A program made the position numbers and the translations under genes. Under the pieces are notes generated by a model. It saw only the letters and a list, made by a program, of their open reading frames with translations, searched no databases and was not told the origin of the DNA. A stretch of DNA of 64,000 nt from Conus ventricosus. Lineage: Eukaryota; Mollusca; Gastropoda; Neogastropoda; Conidae. Shown one piece after another: positions 47,621-59,060 of this stretch; the stretch's first letter is position 1; each line of letters opens with the position of its first letter. The stretch covers positions 68,409,477-68,473,476 of the forward strand of contig CM031616.1 in assembly GCA_018398815.1 (NCBI GenBank). The letters are read 5' to 3'.

Positions 47621-48303
47621 CCCTCTTCTGCATGCACTTACCTTAGCTTAGTTACGCCGAAAAAAAACCGTCGGCAAGGTAAGTAACTCCGTAATTTGAA
47701 CATGGTTACCCAATTAAAAAATTAATTTAAAAGAGAGGAAAGGAAATAGTCAAATGAAAATAATTTTTAAAAGTCCTACGAATATATATGTTGCTACATC
47801 ATAAGTTTGAAGAATATCACATGAGCCATTTACTCGGGGGGGGGGGGGGGGGGGGGGGGGGGAATCTTCTTCAGAACTTTCTTCCGAATCATACCTGGAA
47901 CATCATCCCAGTCGAAATCTAGGTCACTCTAAGCTTCATTACCCAGCACTTTCACTAAGTGTTATGCCCTAAATCCTACAAATCACAGTATCTTCATCAC
48001 TAGATCTCGTTATAGAACGGCAGAAATCAATGTTAGCGATGGCGAAAAAACAGCATTTCGACCACAAAACTTTAAAAATTCGTAACTCGAGAACTACGGC
48101 ACGTATCGACTCGCGGTTTTTTGCAAACAGAAGTAAATGGCCACAGGAAGAAGGAAGTCACGTTCTCGCGAGACTTCCTTTTCTACGAGAAATATGGCGG
48201 CGCCCATTGTTGCCACGTGTTTTACCGGGCGCTGGCAGGCGCTCAGCGTTTTGGCTGTGTGATTTCCGGTTGGGCGCTAGCGGGCGCTCCGCTGTCAAGA
48301 GGG
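47621..48303. mobile_element. piggyBac-type non-autonomous element (MITE)
   Basis: A 683-bp segment is flanked on both sides by TTAA (47,617-47,620 and 48,304-48,307). Its ends are perfect 7-bp inverted repeats, CCCTCTT and AAGAGGG. TTAA target duplication and CCC...GGG ends are the signature of the piggyBac superfamily. No transposase frame is inside, so it would need one in trans. The right end holds two similar subterminal motifs (gggcgctggcaggcgctcag and gggcgctagcgggcgctcc), possible transposase-binding sites. A poly-G run at about 47,836-47,862 lies within. Confidence 0.8.
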
Positions 48304-48439
48304 TTAAAAAATTTTTTTTTGCTGTCCCAACCTCTGCGCCACCTCAGAGGCAGTGCACCCACGCGCTCATTCCGACACCCCGTCCACAGCCACAGCCCGG
48401 TCGGCCCTGCCACAGCCCCGGCACCGGCAATCCACAGGG

Positions 48440-48780
48440 AGCAGTCAATGTCGAGTCGTCAAGAGGCAACCCACCGGAGGAGACACTACACTGCTGCCGA
48501 GTCACTTCGGTGGTGTTCAGTGGCGCCTGTTCTGATCAGGACACCACCTACTAAGCCCCCTACTGACGACAATAATTGCTTAGTCGCGGAGCCGAGGTGA
48601 GTGAGCTCTCCCTCCGGAGGGCGCCACCACGTCCGTCCAACGACAGCCCCCATGGACTCGCCGATACCGGTGACCCCGACGGAACCAAACCAAGGCCACA
48701 GACGTGGAGAGGACATCGAAATTGAGGTCACCATGAGAGCAGGGCATGAAGGGCCACAGAATTTGAGACTTTTTTTTTAT
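48440..48780. repeat. Dispersed repeat, long copy
   Basis: Shares blocks in the same order and spacing with the reverse strand of 61,590-61,990: ggagacact (48,476), gtgagtgagctc (48,598) and, 190 bases on, gatgagaatgagg (48,788) with cggtctgagacta. It may be one unit with the SINE that follows. Confidence 0.55.
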
Positions 48781-49141
48781 GCTGATCGATGAGAATGAGG
48801 ATGATTAAGATGATGCTACGGATTTCCATTTCGGTCTGAGACTACATGACGGGGCTGTACTCTACGCTTCCTTTCATAATATATCCTGGCGTCAACCAGG
48901 CCCGAGAGATACAGGCACCTGCAGTGTTGGTCAGGAAATTGAGCAACACTCTCAGAAACGCATCCATTAAGTGGATGAAACTCGACTGGTGGTCCCAGTC
49001 TTCCAACTGAGTCCGCAGCAACTCAACTCTGGGTAGGAGCGGTCGGGGCAGAAAAACCCACATGACTTCTGATGGGATTCGAACCCTCGACCTCCCAGCC
49101 GGGAGTCCGCGACGCTAACCACTTTGCCACGGCGACTGGTA
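48781..49141 (-). mobile_element. tRNA-derived SINE, second family
   Basis: On the minus strand, 49,141-49,068 reads gtcgccgtggcaaagtggtt, then cgcggactcccggctgggag, then a B-box ggttcgaatccc: a tRNA-like head with intact A and B boxes. The body runs to an A run (cataaaaaaaaag) near 48,780. The head lacks a paired acceptor stem, so it is not a functional tRNA. It differs from the SINE family at 1.3 and 55.2 kb. Confidence 0.75.
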
Positions 49142-49377
49142 GATAATGAGTGTTATTTGTTGATCTTTAGACTGTGGTTCTGTGTATGTCAATGAATGTA
49201 CCTTGTATGGAGCCAGATTTCCTCTAGAGATGGCATTCAGTGCATTGTCAGTTTTGTGTCACGCGTCAGTGTCTTTGTGTCGTTTCTGTGTCATATCACT
49301 CGTTCTGCCACCATTCTTCCGCCAGCCTTCATTTCTGCCGTCAGTAGGATAACAGTCTGACATTCTGTGCTCCAGAG

Positions 49378-49570
49378 TCATGTCAGTATCATTATATTAC
49401 TCTGTCAGTATCTGTATTATCTGTGTCAGTATCATTATATTACTCTGTCAGTTATCTGTAATTATCTGTGTCAGTATCATTATATTACTCTGTCAGTATC
49501 TGTATTATCTGTGTCAGTATCATTATATTTACTCTGTCAGTATCTGTATTATCTGTGTCATTCTCATCAG
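49378..49570. repeat. Tandem repeat of a gtcagtatc(tg/att) motif
   Basis: Three to four copies of about 56 bases made of ctgtcagtatctgtattatc and tgtgtcagtatcattatatt, with one-base differences. Confidence 0.85.
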
Positions 49571-49716
49571 TTCTCCGTGTCTTTGGCTACCGTAAGTGTT
49601 ATTTCAGATTTAGAAAAAAAAGGTAACATTTTTTTTTCTTTTTTCTAAGTAAAATTACAATGAATATGAGACAGAAACATAAGAAAAGTTCTTAACAGAA
49701 GAGGATTAAATCATTG

Positions 49717-49862
49717 TTTAATTACACATACTATACCGTGGCTCATAATGCAATAAGCGGCAGCAATTTGCTATCCCTGCCTCGTATTACAATAAAGTCC
49801 GTACGGACAACAAACCCTTGAAAGGCTGTGCCTTGCGCATGCTCAGAACCATCTCTTTCCTC
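49717..49862. repeat. DIRS left inverted terminal repeat
   Basis: The stretch aatgcaataagcg...gcagcaatttgctatccctg...gacaacaaacccttgaaa and ccttgcgcatgctcagaacc is the reverse complement of 54,955-55,070 with small differences. Confidence 0.9.
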
Positions 49863-50282
49863 GGCAGCCACTTCCGTTAAGCCTCAGTGTACACGGGCAG
49901 CTAAGTATATTTTACTTTCTCACGATCGCTCGATCGTTGTTGCTGTCTTTGGTGTTCTTGCTTATGTTTTCACTTAAGGGAGAACGTACGTGAAGCGATT
50001 GGGTGGTAAGGCGAGATTTGCGAAGGTTTCGTCATTCGATTCCTCGTCTCACTGCAGGCTCTTAGCCCGCCTAGCCTACTTTGGCCGCGCCAACCCCCCT
50101 CTCTCTTCAGCGTCACTTTCTCTCTTCTTGTTCCTTTCTTTTCAAAGGGTTCACTTCAACTCAGCTGCGGTTCTGTTGTTGTGACAGCGAGCCCTTCTCG
50201 CAACCCTTAATTTGTGACGATGACCGGCTCAGCGCGGTTCTGTCGGTCTCGTCCCCTCGCCCCTAACGGCTAACGACTCAGC

Positions 50283-50900
50283 TGCGGTTCTGTCGTGTCC
50301 GTTACTGCATCCTGTGTGTCCAGTTCAGCTGCGGTTCTACTGCGCACAGTTCGATTCCACGGCGGAATCAAAGATGCACGAGCCCCCTATGACGGAGGGC
50401 TCAGGGGTGGGGTATATGAGGCGGGCTTCACATCTGCCTCTAACGGCAAACGACTCAGCTTCGGTTCTGTCGTTCCGTTACAGCATCCTGTGTCCAGTTC
50501 AGCTGCGGTTCTACTGCGCACAGTTCGATTCCATGGCGGAATCAAAGATGCACGAGCCCCCTATTATGGAAGGCTCAAGGGATAATGGGCAGACTTAACG
50601 TCTCCCCCTCCCTTTCGCTCGGTGGGTGATCCAAGGGAAGCAACTCCCTCTCAAGGGCTTGAATCTCGTTCGGCCCCAGTTGTTTCCCTTCCCCCACCTC
50701 ATGTCTCTGCCTTTTGGTCAGGACACTGGGGTTTCGCCCTCTTGTCAGGGCGTCCTCAGGGGACTGGTGCATCAGGTTCCCCATTTTCCCGTTACTGCAT
50801 CCTGTGTCCAGTTCAACTACGGTTCTACTGCACACAGTTCGATTCCCATGGCAGAATCAAAGATGCACGAGCCCCCTCTGACGCTGGCTCAGAGGTGGGG
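50283..50900 (+). repeat. Triplicated gag-leader module
   Basis: Three copies (about 50,300, 50,480 and 50,790) of catcctgtgtccagttca, ggttctactgc and cgaatcaaagatgcacgagc-like sequence. The module spans the leader and the candidate gag start; copy 1 has acg where copies 2 (50,533) and 3 (50,848) have the ATG of MAESKMHEPP. Confidence 0.8.
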
Positions 50901-51186
50901 TAATGAGGCAGACTTCCTGTCTGCCTTCCCCTTTCTAAACCCCCACCTCATGTTTCAGCCCCCCTCTTGGGCAGAAATGTGGTGGCCCAGCAGCCATAGC
51001 AGCAGCCCCCCTATCATGGGGTCAGGGCCACTTTGCCTTGGGCGCCATGGGCCCAACGGCAGTTCCCCCGACCATGGGCTTTCCACAGCCCCCTGCTCCG
51101 GGGTTTCCTGGTGGCCGGGTTTTATGCCCAGCTCTCCACCAGTGCAGGCCCTTTCCTCCCAGGCCCTTCGGCCCTCCGACGGCTGA
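50848..51186 (+). CDS. DIRS gag-like ORF, N-terminal part
   Basis: Opens MAESKMHEPPLTLAQRWGNE at 50,848, the third of three repeated start modules, and runs 112 codons to a stop. Position between the left terminal repeat and the RT implies a Gag-like protein. No conserved domain is recognised. Downstream frames (51,190-52,000) stay GC-rich and partly open, so gag probably continued before frame loss. Confidence 0.5.
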   Translation: MAESKMHEPPLTLAQRWGNEADFLSAFPFLNPHLMFQPPSWAEMWWPSSHSSSPPIMGSGPLCLGRHGPNGSSPDHGLSTAPCSGVSWWPGFMPSSPPVQALSSQALRPSDG

Positions 51187-52019
51187 TCCTTCCTAGGAGT
51201 GTCTGGGGGATCAGCCAGCCTGGGCCTGTCTGGACTTTAACAGCGCACCACTTTTCCAAGGGCTGTCCCCCCTCAGTATGTGGCTCCGACCTGGTGGATT
51301 CGGAGTTGGAGGACGAGGGCCAGTCTCCTGGTTCTTATTCTGCTGGGGACTCGGTGGCCTTCCTGCTTCCTTGTCCCGGAGGCGGGTGTCGTCCTCGCGG
51401 GAGGTCAGAGCCCCCCCCTGCCCTTCGGCAGCGGAACTCGCCCTGGGGTCTCACCACTGGCGGCTAACCCTCCTCTCTTTAAGGAAGTCGGTAATGGTAG
51501 CGACTGTATGAGGGCCCAAATAAGTCAGGGGCATTGGGGCTCAGGACATCACGCTTGGCTCCATCCCTGATTTGCTGGGGTGCTGGCGTGCAGAGGATTT
51601 CTCAAGCCAGAAAGGCTTCCGTTTGCCAAGGAGGCCATCTTGGTAAATGACACCATTCTCTCAGCCCAAGGGACGACGGTCATTTGGACCCCGGGGATCT
51701 TAGACAAGCAACCCTGCAGGGGTCGCCCTCAGGCACGGCGGCGGGTCCGAAAGCTCCCACGTCTCAGACGGACCACCCAATGACTTGCCCCGACCTGGGC
51801 GCTTCACCCCAGGGCGGTCCTGTGGGCAGTCTGTTCAGGCACCTCAATGCCTGGGAGCGGCTTCCCGCAAGCCCTTGGGCTCTGCGGGTGATCAGGTCGG
51901 GGTTTCGTCTTCCGTGGGGTGCGGTAAAGGCTCCTCTCACTCCTTTCCCTCCTCCTCGGGATCTAGCGGCCTCTCAGGCCTTAGACCAAGAGGCCCTTCG
52001 CTGTTAGCCAAGGGTGCCA

Positions 52020-53300
52020 CAGAGGAAGTCCTCTTCCATTCCTCTCGGGCTTGTATGGCCGCATTTTTGTGGTTCCCAAAGTTCTGGATGATGGGGACGG
52101 TTTCTAGACCTCTCGCCCGTGAACAGGTTTCTTATCGTCCTCCGTTTTCGGATGGAAACCCCCAGTCAATCCGCGATGCCATGCATCCCGGCGACTGGGC
52201 GGTATCCTGCGACCTGAAAGATGCGTACTTCCTTCTCTTGATCCGCCCAAGGGACAGGAAGTACCTCCGCTTCATGTAGGGAAGCCGCGTTTTTCAGTTC
52301 AGGGCTCTTCCTTTGGGCTAGCCCCGGCCCCTTGGGTTTTCACGAAGGTGGCCCGGGAAATTTGCTTGCATGTTCGGGAGAAAGGAATTCTTCGGAAGGC
52401 CTATCTCGACGATTGGCTCCTTCTTGCCTCATCCAGCACGCTGTGCTCCCAGCAAGCCCTCCAGGTTTTATACCTCTGTCAGCAGCTGGGATTTGTTCGC
52501 AACGAGGAGAGTCCGATCTCATCCCGTCGCAGCAGTTTCAGTTTCTGGGCATGTCCTTCCATACCACCAACTGGTGGGTCTCTCCAACCCCCACAACGCC
52601 TGGTTAGCCTCCAGCACCTCTTGGCCCATCTCCTTTCCTGGATCAGGCCCCAGCCAGAAAGCTGGCCTCTCTCTGGGTCTGATGGAGTCCTTGGCCCCTT
52701 AGTGCCCCTCGGACGACTGCACAACGCCGGTTTCAACGCCTCTTTCGCAAGCGTTGGTCTCAGGCGTTGCAGTCGTGGGACCTTCCGGTCCTTCTCGGTC
52801 ACTGGTTCCAATCATCGGTGGCCCGATGGCACTCCCAGTCCTGGCTGGCGTAGGGAGTCCCCATCACACCCCTCCTCCACAGGACCTGTTCACGGACGCG
52901 TCCCAGTCCGGGTGGGGTGCCCACGTTAGCTCTCTGACGGCGGCCGGGCAATGGTCCCCGGAGATGGGATCCTGGCATATCAATCGGCTAGATCTGGAAG
53001 CCGTGTTCCAAGCCCTGAAGGAGTTTCTTCCCTTCCTGAAGGGAAAACATGTTCTCCTCAACACCGACAACACGACTGTGGTGTGTTTATCAACAAGCAA
53101 GGGGGGGGCGCGTTCTCACTCCCTGTCCTGAGGGCGGAACAGCTTCTCCTTTGGTGCGGACACAATCAATCCGGATCTCGGCCAAGCACGTTCCGGGAAG
53201 ATCAACATTCTCGCGGACTCCCTCAGCAGGTCGCTCATGGTTCTTCCCTCGGAATGGACTCTCGTCCACTCAATCTTGGAACCTCTTGGACTGTATGGTT
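52020..53300 (+). pseudogene. DIRS reverse transcriptase and RNase H, frame-broken
   Basis: RT: GDWAVSCDLKDAYFLL (about 52,192-52,240) with the first catalytic Asp, LIRPRDRKYLRFM, then a stop, FQFRALPFGLAPAP with a missing base, and YLDDW with the catalytic Asp pair at 52,402-52,416. RNase H: FTDASQSGWGAH (about 52,887), INRLDLEAVFQALK (about 52,980) and LNTDNTTVV (about 53,058). The motif spellings are those of DIRS RT/RNase H rather than Gypsy. At least one stop and several frame changes. Confidence 0.85.
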
Positions 53301-54760
53301 TAAACCATCATGTAGACCTGTTCGCCACCCGGGTCAACCACCGTCTCCAGCTGTATGTCTCCCCAGTTCGGATCCGGCAGCGTGGGCTGTGGACGCCCTG
53401 TCCATCCCTTGGTCCGGACTGACGGGCTATGCCTTCCCACGTTCCCCATTCTGGGAAAAGTTCCCCGCAAAGCAAGGGAAGACGCAGCCACGCTTATTCT
53501 GGTGGCTCCACGCTGGCCGGCCCAAGCGTGGTTTCCAGAACTGTTGCACCTGTCTCACGTGCCTCCGATACCGCTCGCCTTCAAGGCAAAGTCCCTGTTT
53601 CACGTCAGGCATTCCACACGGCAATCCAAACGGGCTACATCTTCACGCCTGGCTACTGTGTGGACGCGCTGTCTGCACAAGGCGCCTCCCAGCGGTAATC
53701 GGCCTTGTGGTACATGCCCACAGGTCAGGCACCCAAAGTGTCTACAGTGTCCACTGCAATGGCTGGCTCTCTTGGTGCTCCAGCCACGCAGTATCACCTC
53801 ATTCTCCTTCTCAATGCCAATTGGCTAACTACCTAGTTTTTCTTTCATCGGGAAAGGAGAAAGAACTTTCAGCTCCTCTGTGAAGGTTCACAGGGCGGCT
53901 ATTTTACCACTATCCGCCAGTTAGGGGGCCCCTCCTTCGGGGACGGCCCTCTTCTGCGGGATCTGGTCAGAGGAGCAGCCCTACAGAAGGCCCGTTGCCC
54001 CGCCGTACCCGGCGTGGGATCTTTTCTTAGTCCTCTCCTCCCTCAGGCTCCCCTTACGAGCCCATTCCGAGAGTGTTCTCTGAAATTCCTTTCCTTCAAA
54101 ACAGCTTTCTCGTTTCCCTGGCCTCAGGGAGGCGCTGCATGGTGAAGTCCACGCCCTTTGTGGCTGCCTGGGGACGTCGCCTCCGAACCGGATGACTCGA
54201 TATCTCTTCGCCTCTCCCAGAATTTTTTAGCGAAAACAGTTGCCAGGTTCTCCTTCCCGACTATCTCCATTCTCCTCTCACCTCTATTCTCGCCCCAGAC
54301 GACGAAGACCGCACTCTCTGTCCGGTGCGCGCTCTGCGGGAGTATAGGAAACGCACGAATCTTCTCGCTCCAAGCAGCGCCACCTGTTTCTCTCTTACAA
54401 CTGAAGGTTATAAGGAGGACACCAGGCGCTCTTCAATCTCTCGATGGCTGAGAGAAGTCATTTAAGCTGCGTGCGCGACACCTGAAGGGGATTTGGCTGT
54501 TTTCTCACCAGGACCTCATGAGATTAGGGCATGGGCGTCTTCGCTGGCACTAGTGGCAGTAGTCTTATTGCCAGCATTCAGAGCGTGTTTAGATGCCGCA
54601 TATTGGCGTTCCCCTGGCACCTTCATCCAATTCTGCTTGCGCGACTTTTCTCGTCTGCGCGATGATGGGTCTAGGGGCATCGCATCAGCTGTGGTGGCCC
54701 AACACTCCATCTCCACACACGCTCCGGCTCTTCTCGCTCCTCCAGGTGGTAACCAGGTGA
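53300..54760 (+). pseudogene. DIRS tyrosine recombinase region, frame-broken
   Basis: After an RNase H-linked segment (DLFATRVNHRLQLYVSPV at about 53,318) come the recombinase boxes: LASGRR (about 54,118), CPVRALREYRKRTNLLAPSS (about 54,320), then PHEIRAWASSLAL at 54,514-54,552 with the His-x-x-Arg pair. The final box is TFIQFCLRDFSR at 54,619-54,654. Family members have Tyr where this copy has Cys (codon TGC at 54,634-54,636). Tyrosine recombinases use that Tyr to form the covalent DNA link, so the protein would be inactive if the base is right. Stops occur upstream. Confidence 0.8.
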
Positions 54761-54793
54761 GCCCTCCTTCAGGTAGTGCTACTCTGCATTAGT

Positions 54794-54866
54794 GAGCCAC
54801 GGTATAGTATGTGTATTAAAGGAAATTTTTATTCTAAAATTACGTTTAATCTAACATACTTACCGT
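54794..54866. repeat. DIRS internal complementary region
   Basis: The left part (54,794-54,820) is the reverse complement of the outer left terminal repeat (ccacggtatagtatgtg). The right part (54,816-54,866) is the reverse complement of the outer right terminal repeat (ttctaaaattacgtttaatc). In DIRS models this region templates the joining of the two ends into a circle. Confidence 0.9.
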
Positions 54867-54944
54867 GGCTCACGCAGAGGCCCTCCTACTCCCCGCTTCC
54901 TGGTTCCATCAGGAGTTCTCAGTCAGGGTTTGATATACCTCGGA

Positions 54945-55113
54945 AAGAGGATGGTTCTGAGCATGCGCAAGGCACGAGGCCCTTTCAAGGGTTTGTTGTC
55001 CGTACTGACTTTATTGTATACGAGGCAGGGATAGCAAATTGCTGCGCTTATTGCATTAGTGAGGGACGGTAAGTATGTTAGATTAAACGTAATTTTAGAA
55101 TAAAAATTTCCTT
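54945..55113. repeat. DIRS right inverted terminal repeat
   Basis: Reverse complement of the left repeat. Ends near aaaaatttccttattaaat; the exact terminal base is uncertain by a few bases. Confidence 0.88.
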
Positions 55114-55239
55114 ATTAAATGATACCAAATTATGTCAAGAGTACTCTGCCATTGAATAGACTGCGCACCTTTGGAGAGCGGATGGAATCATGATTCAGTA
55201 TTGGAAATGAAAATTAATGGCTGATGTATGTACATAATT

Positions 55240-55745
55240 ATTACTATGAATACTTATATAGCGCCTGTCCTTGGCTAGAGACCAAGCTCTAAACACTTTA
55301 CAATCCACATCGTTTACACAGCGGGCTGCCTACCTGGATAGTGCTGACTGAAGAGCTGCCAGCTGGCGTTTCATTCAGTCGTTTCCTGTGTCATCCTGTC
55401 AGTATCGTTTACTCAATTTCCTTACTTCCTTTGTTCTTTCCATTTCTCACGCAGGGTGCATGCTATGTGTAACGCGTCATCCATACCAATGGCCAAACTG
55501 GCCTCCTCTTCCAAAAGTTGTGATGGGATTTTAAGTGTGTGCAAGATGTGATGCATGCGTTCACACACACAACTTTGGTTTATAGTCTCATTCGAAGGAC
55601 TGTATAGGAAATGGAGTCAGAACCAATATTAACTCCAAGGGAAAAATCCCCCTGAACTGAAATGGCGGGCAGAGATTCGAACCCGCAACCCCAGGATCAC
55701 CAAGATTACGAGTCTGGCACTCTATCACTGAGCTATTCCGGTACA
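55240..55745 (-). mobile_element. tRNA-derived SINE, most complete copy
   Basis: Minus strand: a tRNA-like head at 55,745-55,666 (tagctcagtgatagagt A box, ggttcgaatctct B box, anticodon loop ctcgtaa). Next is the body shared with 1,330-1,587, then the central/3-prime block shared with 3,595-3,830, ending at the agcgctatataag-type boundary near 55,250. It joins the two partial copies near the window start into one family of about 500 bp. Confidence 0.85.
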
Positions 55746-56151
55746 TCATATAAAGGAATCGTAAAATGTGTCATACTTAACCTTCCCGTAGCTGATGTGG
55801 TTCAGGCTGGTAAACCGAAAGCAGATGAAGCACAATGAAAAGTTAACTCAGTGGGAGTAAATTAACTGATTTGATTAAATTAATTTGGCATGCAACAGAT
55901 CACCGGATAACATAATACAGTCATTTTGGACACAGGCAGAATTCTTGATGCTTGCGAACTGCTATGGTCCGCCGTCACCTTGACCGCTGTCGTGAAGATG
56001 TCGGGTCTCCACCATCTTCAGTCAGGAGTATTGCACAGTGGGGGAGTGATTCCTTCTTTCCTTCTAAGGAACAAAAACAACGATATTTCATCTGTGTGCT
56101 TGTGTACATAATCGAGGGTTGACTACCAAAACCCAGTATCTCACTTATACA

Positions 56152-56191
<40 letters not shown>

Positions 56192-56519
56192 GCAGTCAAC
56201 CCTCTTTTTTTTTCAGATTTTTTTTTTTTTTTCATTTGTCTTGAATGAAAGTTCCGTTTGGGTGTGCTCCATCACAATAAAGATAACAGACAGGCGACAG
56301 TGTGAAACCAGTTTGTGAGACCCACACATAGTGCCCACATCCATGTACATTTGATGCCATTTCAGCGAGAAGAGCTATTGAAATCAGTCAGTGTGAGTGT
56401 ATTGCAGCTGAGAAGACGACTGAGGGCCCTTTCATGAGTGTCAGCACAGAGAGAACAGGTCTTGTCCCGAAACAGAACCACACCACCACACTGGGTCACA
56501 GCCCAGGTACGTAGAGATT
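55746..56519. other. Unassigned, with a (TA)n run
   Basis: A (TA)n microsatellite at 56,155-56,186 and a T run at 56,206-56,232. No coding signal is recognised. Confidence 0.5.
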
Positions 56520-59060
56520 GTTTCTCTTTTAACCGGTGTCAAGTGTGCCAATGAACCGCTCTGTTTCTCTGTGAATCAGTGCCAAGTTTTCCAATGAAAC
56601 GCTCTGTTTCTCTGTGAACCGGTGTCAAGTGTGCCAATGAACCGCTCTGTTTCTCTGTGAATCGGTGCCAAGTGTGCCAATGAACCGCTCTGTTTCTCTG
56701 TGAATCAGTGCCAAGTGTGCCAATGAACCGCTCTGTCTAAATCTGACCTGAAGTGTTGACACACAGATTGTTTCTCTGTGAATCGGTACCAAGTGTGCCA
56801 ATGAACAGCTCTGTCTAAATCTGACCTGAAGTGTTGACACACAGACTGTTTCTCTGTGAATCGGTACCAAGTGTGCCAATGAACAGCTCTGTCTAAATCT
56901 GACTTCAAGTGTTGACACACAGATTGTTTCTCTGTGAATTGGTACCAAGTATGCCAATGAACAGCTCTGTCTAAATCTGACTTCAAGTGTTGACACAAAG
57001 ATTGTTTCTCTGTGAATCGGTGCCAAGTGTGCCAATGAACAGCTCTGTCTAAATCTGACTTCAAGTGTTGACGCAGAGATTGTTTCTCAGTGAATCAGTG
57101 TCAAGTGTGCCATTAAACAGCTCTGTCTAAATCTGACCTGAAGTGTTGATGCAGAGATTGTTTCTCAGTGAATCAGTACGAAGAGTGCCAATAAACAGCT
57201 CTGTCTAATTTTGAACTGAAGTGTTCATACACAGATTGTTTCTCTGTGAATCAGTATGAAGCGTGCCAATAAACAGCCACAGAGATTGTTTCTAAGTGAA
57301 TCAGTACGAAGAGTGCCAATAAACGGCTCTGTCTAAATCTGACATAAGTGTTGACACAGAGATTGTTTCTCAATGAATCGGTGTCAAGTGTGCCAGTAAA
57401 ATGACTCTGTCAAAGTCTGACCTAAGTGTTGACTCGGAGATTGTTTCTCAACAAATCAGTTGGAAGTATGCCAATAAACAGCTGTGTCTGAATCTGACAT
57501 CAGTGTTCACAAAAATTGTTTCTTAACGAATCTGTATCAAGTGTGCCAATAAACAACTCTGTCAAAGTCTGGCATCAGAGTTGACACAGAGATTGTTTCT
57601 CAATGAATTCGTACGGAGTGTGCCAGTAAACACCTCTGTCTAAATCTGACCTCAAGTGTTGACACAGAAATCGTTTCTCAGTAAATCAGTTGGAAGTATT
57701 CCAATAAACAGCTGTGTCTGCATCTGACATCAGTGTTCACACAGAGATCATTTCTTAACGAATCTGTATCAAGTGTGCCAATAAACAGCTCTGTCTAGAT
57801 CTGACCTAAGTGTTGACACAGAGATTGTTTCTCAGTAAATCAGAATGAAGTGTGCCAGTAAACAGCTCTGTCTAAATCTCAACTGAAGTGTTGACACAGA
57901 GATTGTTTCTCAGTGAATCAGTTTGAAGTGTGCCAATAAAATGCTCTGTCTAGATCTGACCTAAGTGTTGACACAGAAATTGTTTCTCAGTGAATCAGAA
58001 TGAAGTGTGCCAACAAACAGTTCTGTCAAAATCTGACCTCAAGTGTTGACACAGAGATTGTTTCTCTGTAAATCAGTGTCAAGTGTACCAAGAAACAGGT
58101 CTGTCAGAATCTGAACTGAAGTGTTGACACAGAGATTGTTTCTCAATGAATTAGTGTCAAGTGTGCCAATGAACAGCTCTGTCTAAATCTGACTTGACTT
58201 CAAGTGTTGACACAGAGATTGTTTCTCAGTGAATCAGAATGAAGTGTGTCAATGAACAGCTCTGTCTAAATCTGACCTAAAAGTGTTGACACAGAGATTG
58301 TTTCTCTGTGAATCGGTACCAAGTGTGCCAATGAACAGCTCTGTCTAAATCTGACCTGAAGTGTTGACACAGAGATTGTTTCTCTGTAAATCAGTGTCAA
58401 GTGTGCCTAGAAACAGGTCTGTCTGAATCTGACCTGAAGTGTTGACACACAGATTGTTTCTCTGTGAATCGGTACCAAGTGTGCCAATAAAACAGCTCTG
58501 TCTAAATCTGACCTGAAGTGTTGACATAGAGATTGTTTCTCAGTGAATCAGAATGAAGTGTGCCATTAAACAGCTCTGTCTAAATCTGACCTGAAGTGTT
58601 GACACAGAGATTGTTTCTCAGTGAATCAGTGTCAAGCGTGCCAAGAAACAGGTCTGTCTGAATCTGACCTGAAGTGTTGACACACAGATTGTTTCTCAGT
58701 GAATCACAATGAAGTGTGCCATTAAACAGCTCTGTCTAAATCTGAAGTGTTGATACAGAGATGCATTTTTGTCAAGTGTGCCAATGAATCGGTGTCAAGT
58801 GTGCCAATGAACAGCTCTGTCTAAATCTGACTTCAAGTGTTGACACAAATTGTTTCTCAGTGAATCAGAACGAAGTGTGCCATTAAACAGCTCTGTCTAA
58901 ATCTGACTTCAAGTGTTGACATACAGATTGTTTCTCAGTGAATCAGTGTCAAGTGTGCCAGTGAAAACAGCTCGTCTAAATCTGACTTCAAGTGTTGACA
59001 CAAATTGTTTCTCAGTGAGTCGGTGTCAGCGTGCCAATTAACAGCTCTTGTCAAATTCTG
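56520..59060. repeat. 78-bp minisatellite array (about 2.5 kb)
   Basis: More than 30 diverged copies built on gctctgtctaaatctgacct, gaagtgttgacacagagatt, gtttctcagtgaatcag and aagtgtgccaat. The period is near 78 bp with small indels; the first copies are short. The minus frame stays open for over 100 codons in the best-kept part because 78 is a multiple of three; that is not evidence of a gene. Confidence 0.95.

Larger units (their letters stand above)
49717..55113 (+). mobile_element. DIRS-type tyrosine-recombinase retrotransposon
   Basis: About 5.4 kb bounded by inverted terminal repeats (49,717-49,862 and 54,945-55,113), with gag, RT, RNase H and tyrosine recombinase in order and an internal complementary region at 54,794-54,866. 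This architecture is specific to DIRS elements, which insert a circular intermediate with a recombinase instead of an integrase. Several frame breaks and one altered catalytic position suggest a dead copy, although some breaks may be sequencing errors. Confidence 0.9.

Noticed and set aside
49068..49141. A functional tRNA gene
   Set aside because: A and B boxes are present, but the acceptor arm is unpaired and the 3-prime side runs into a SINE body.
56625..57064. Minus-strand repeat protein of 119-136 residues
   Set aside because: The frame exists only because the satellite period is a multiple of three; most copies of the array break it.
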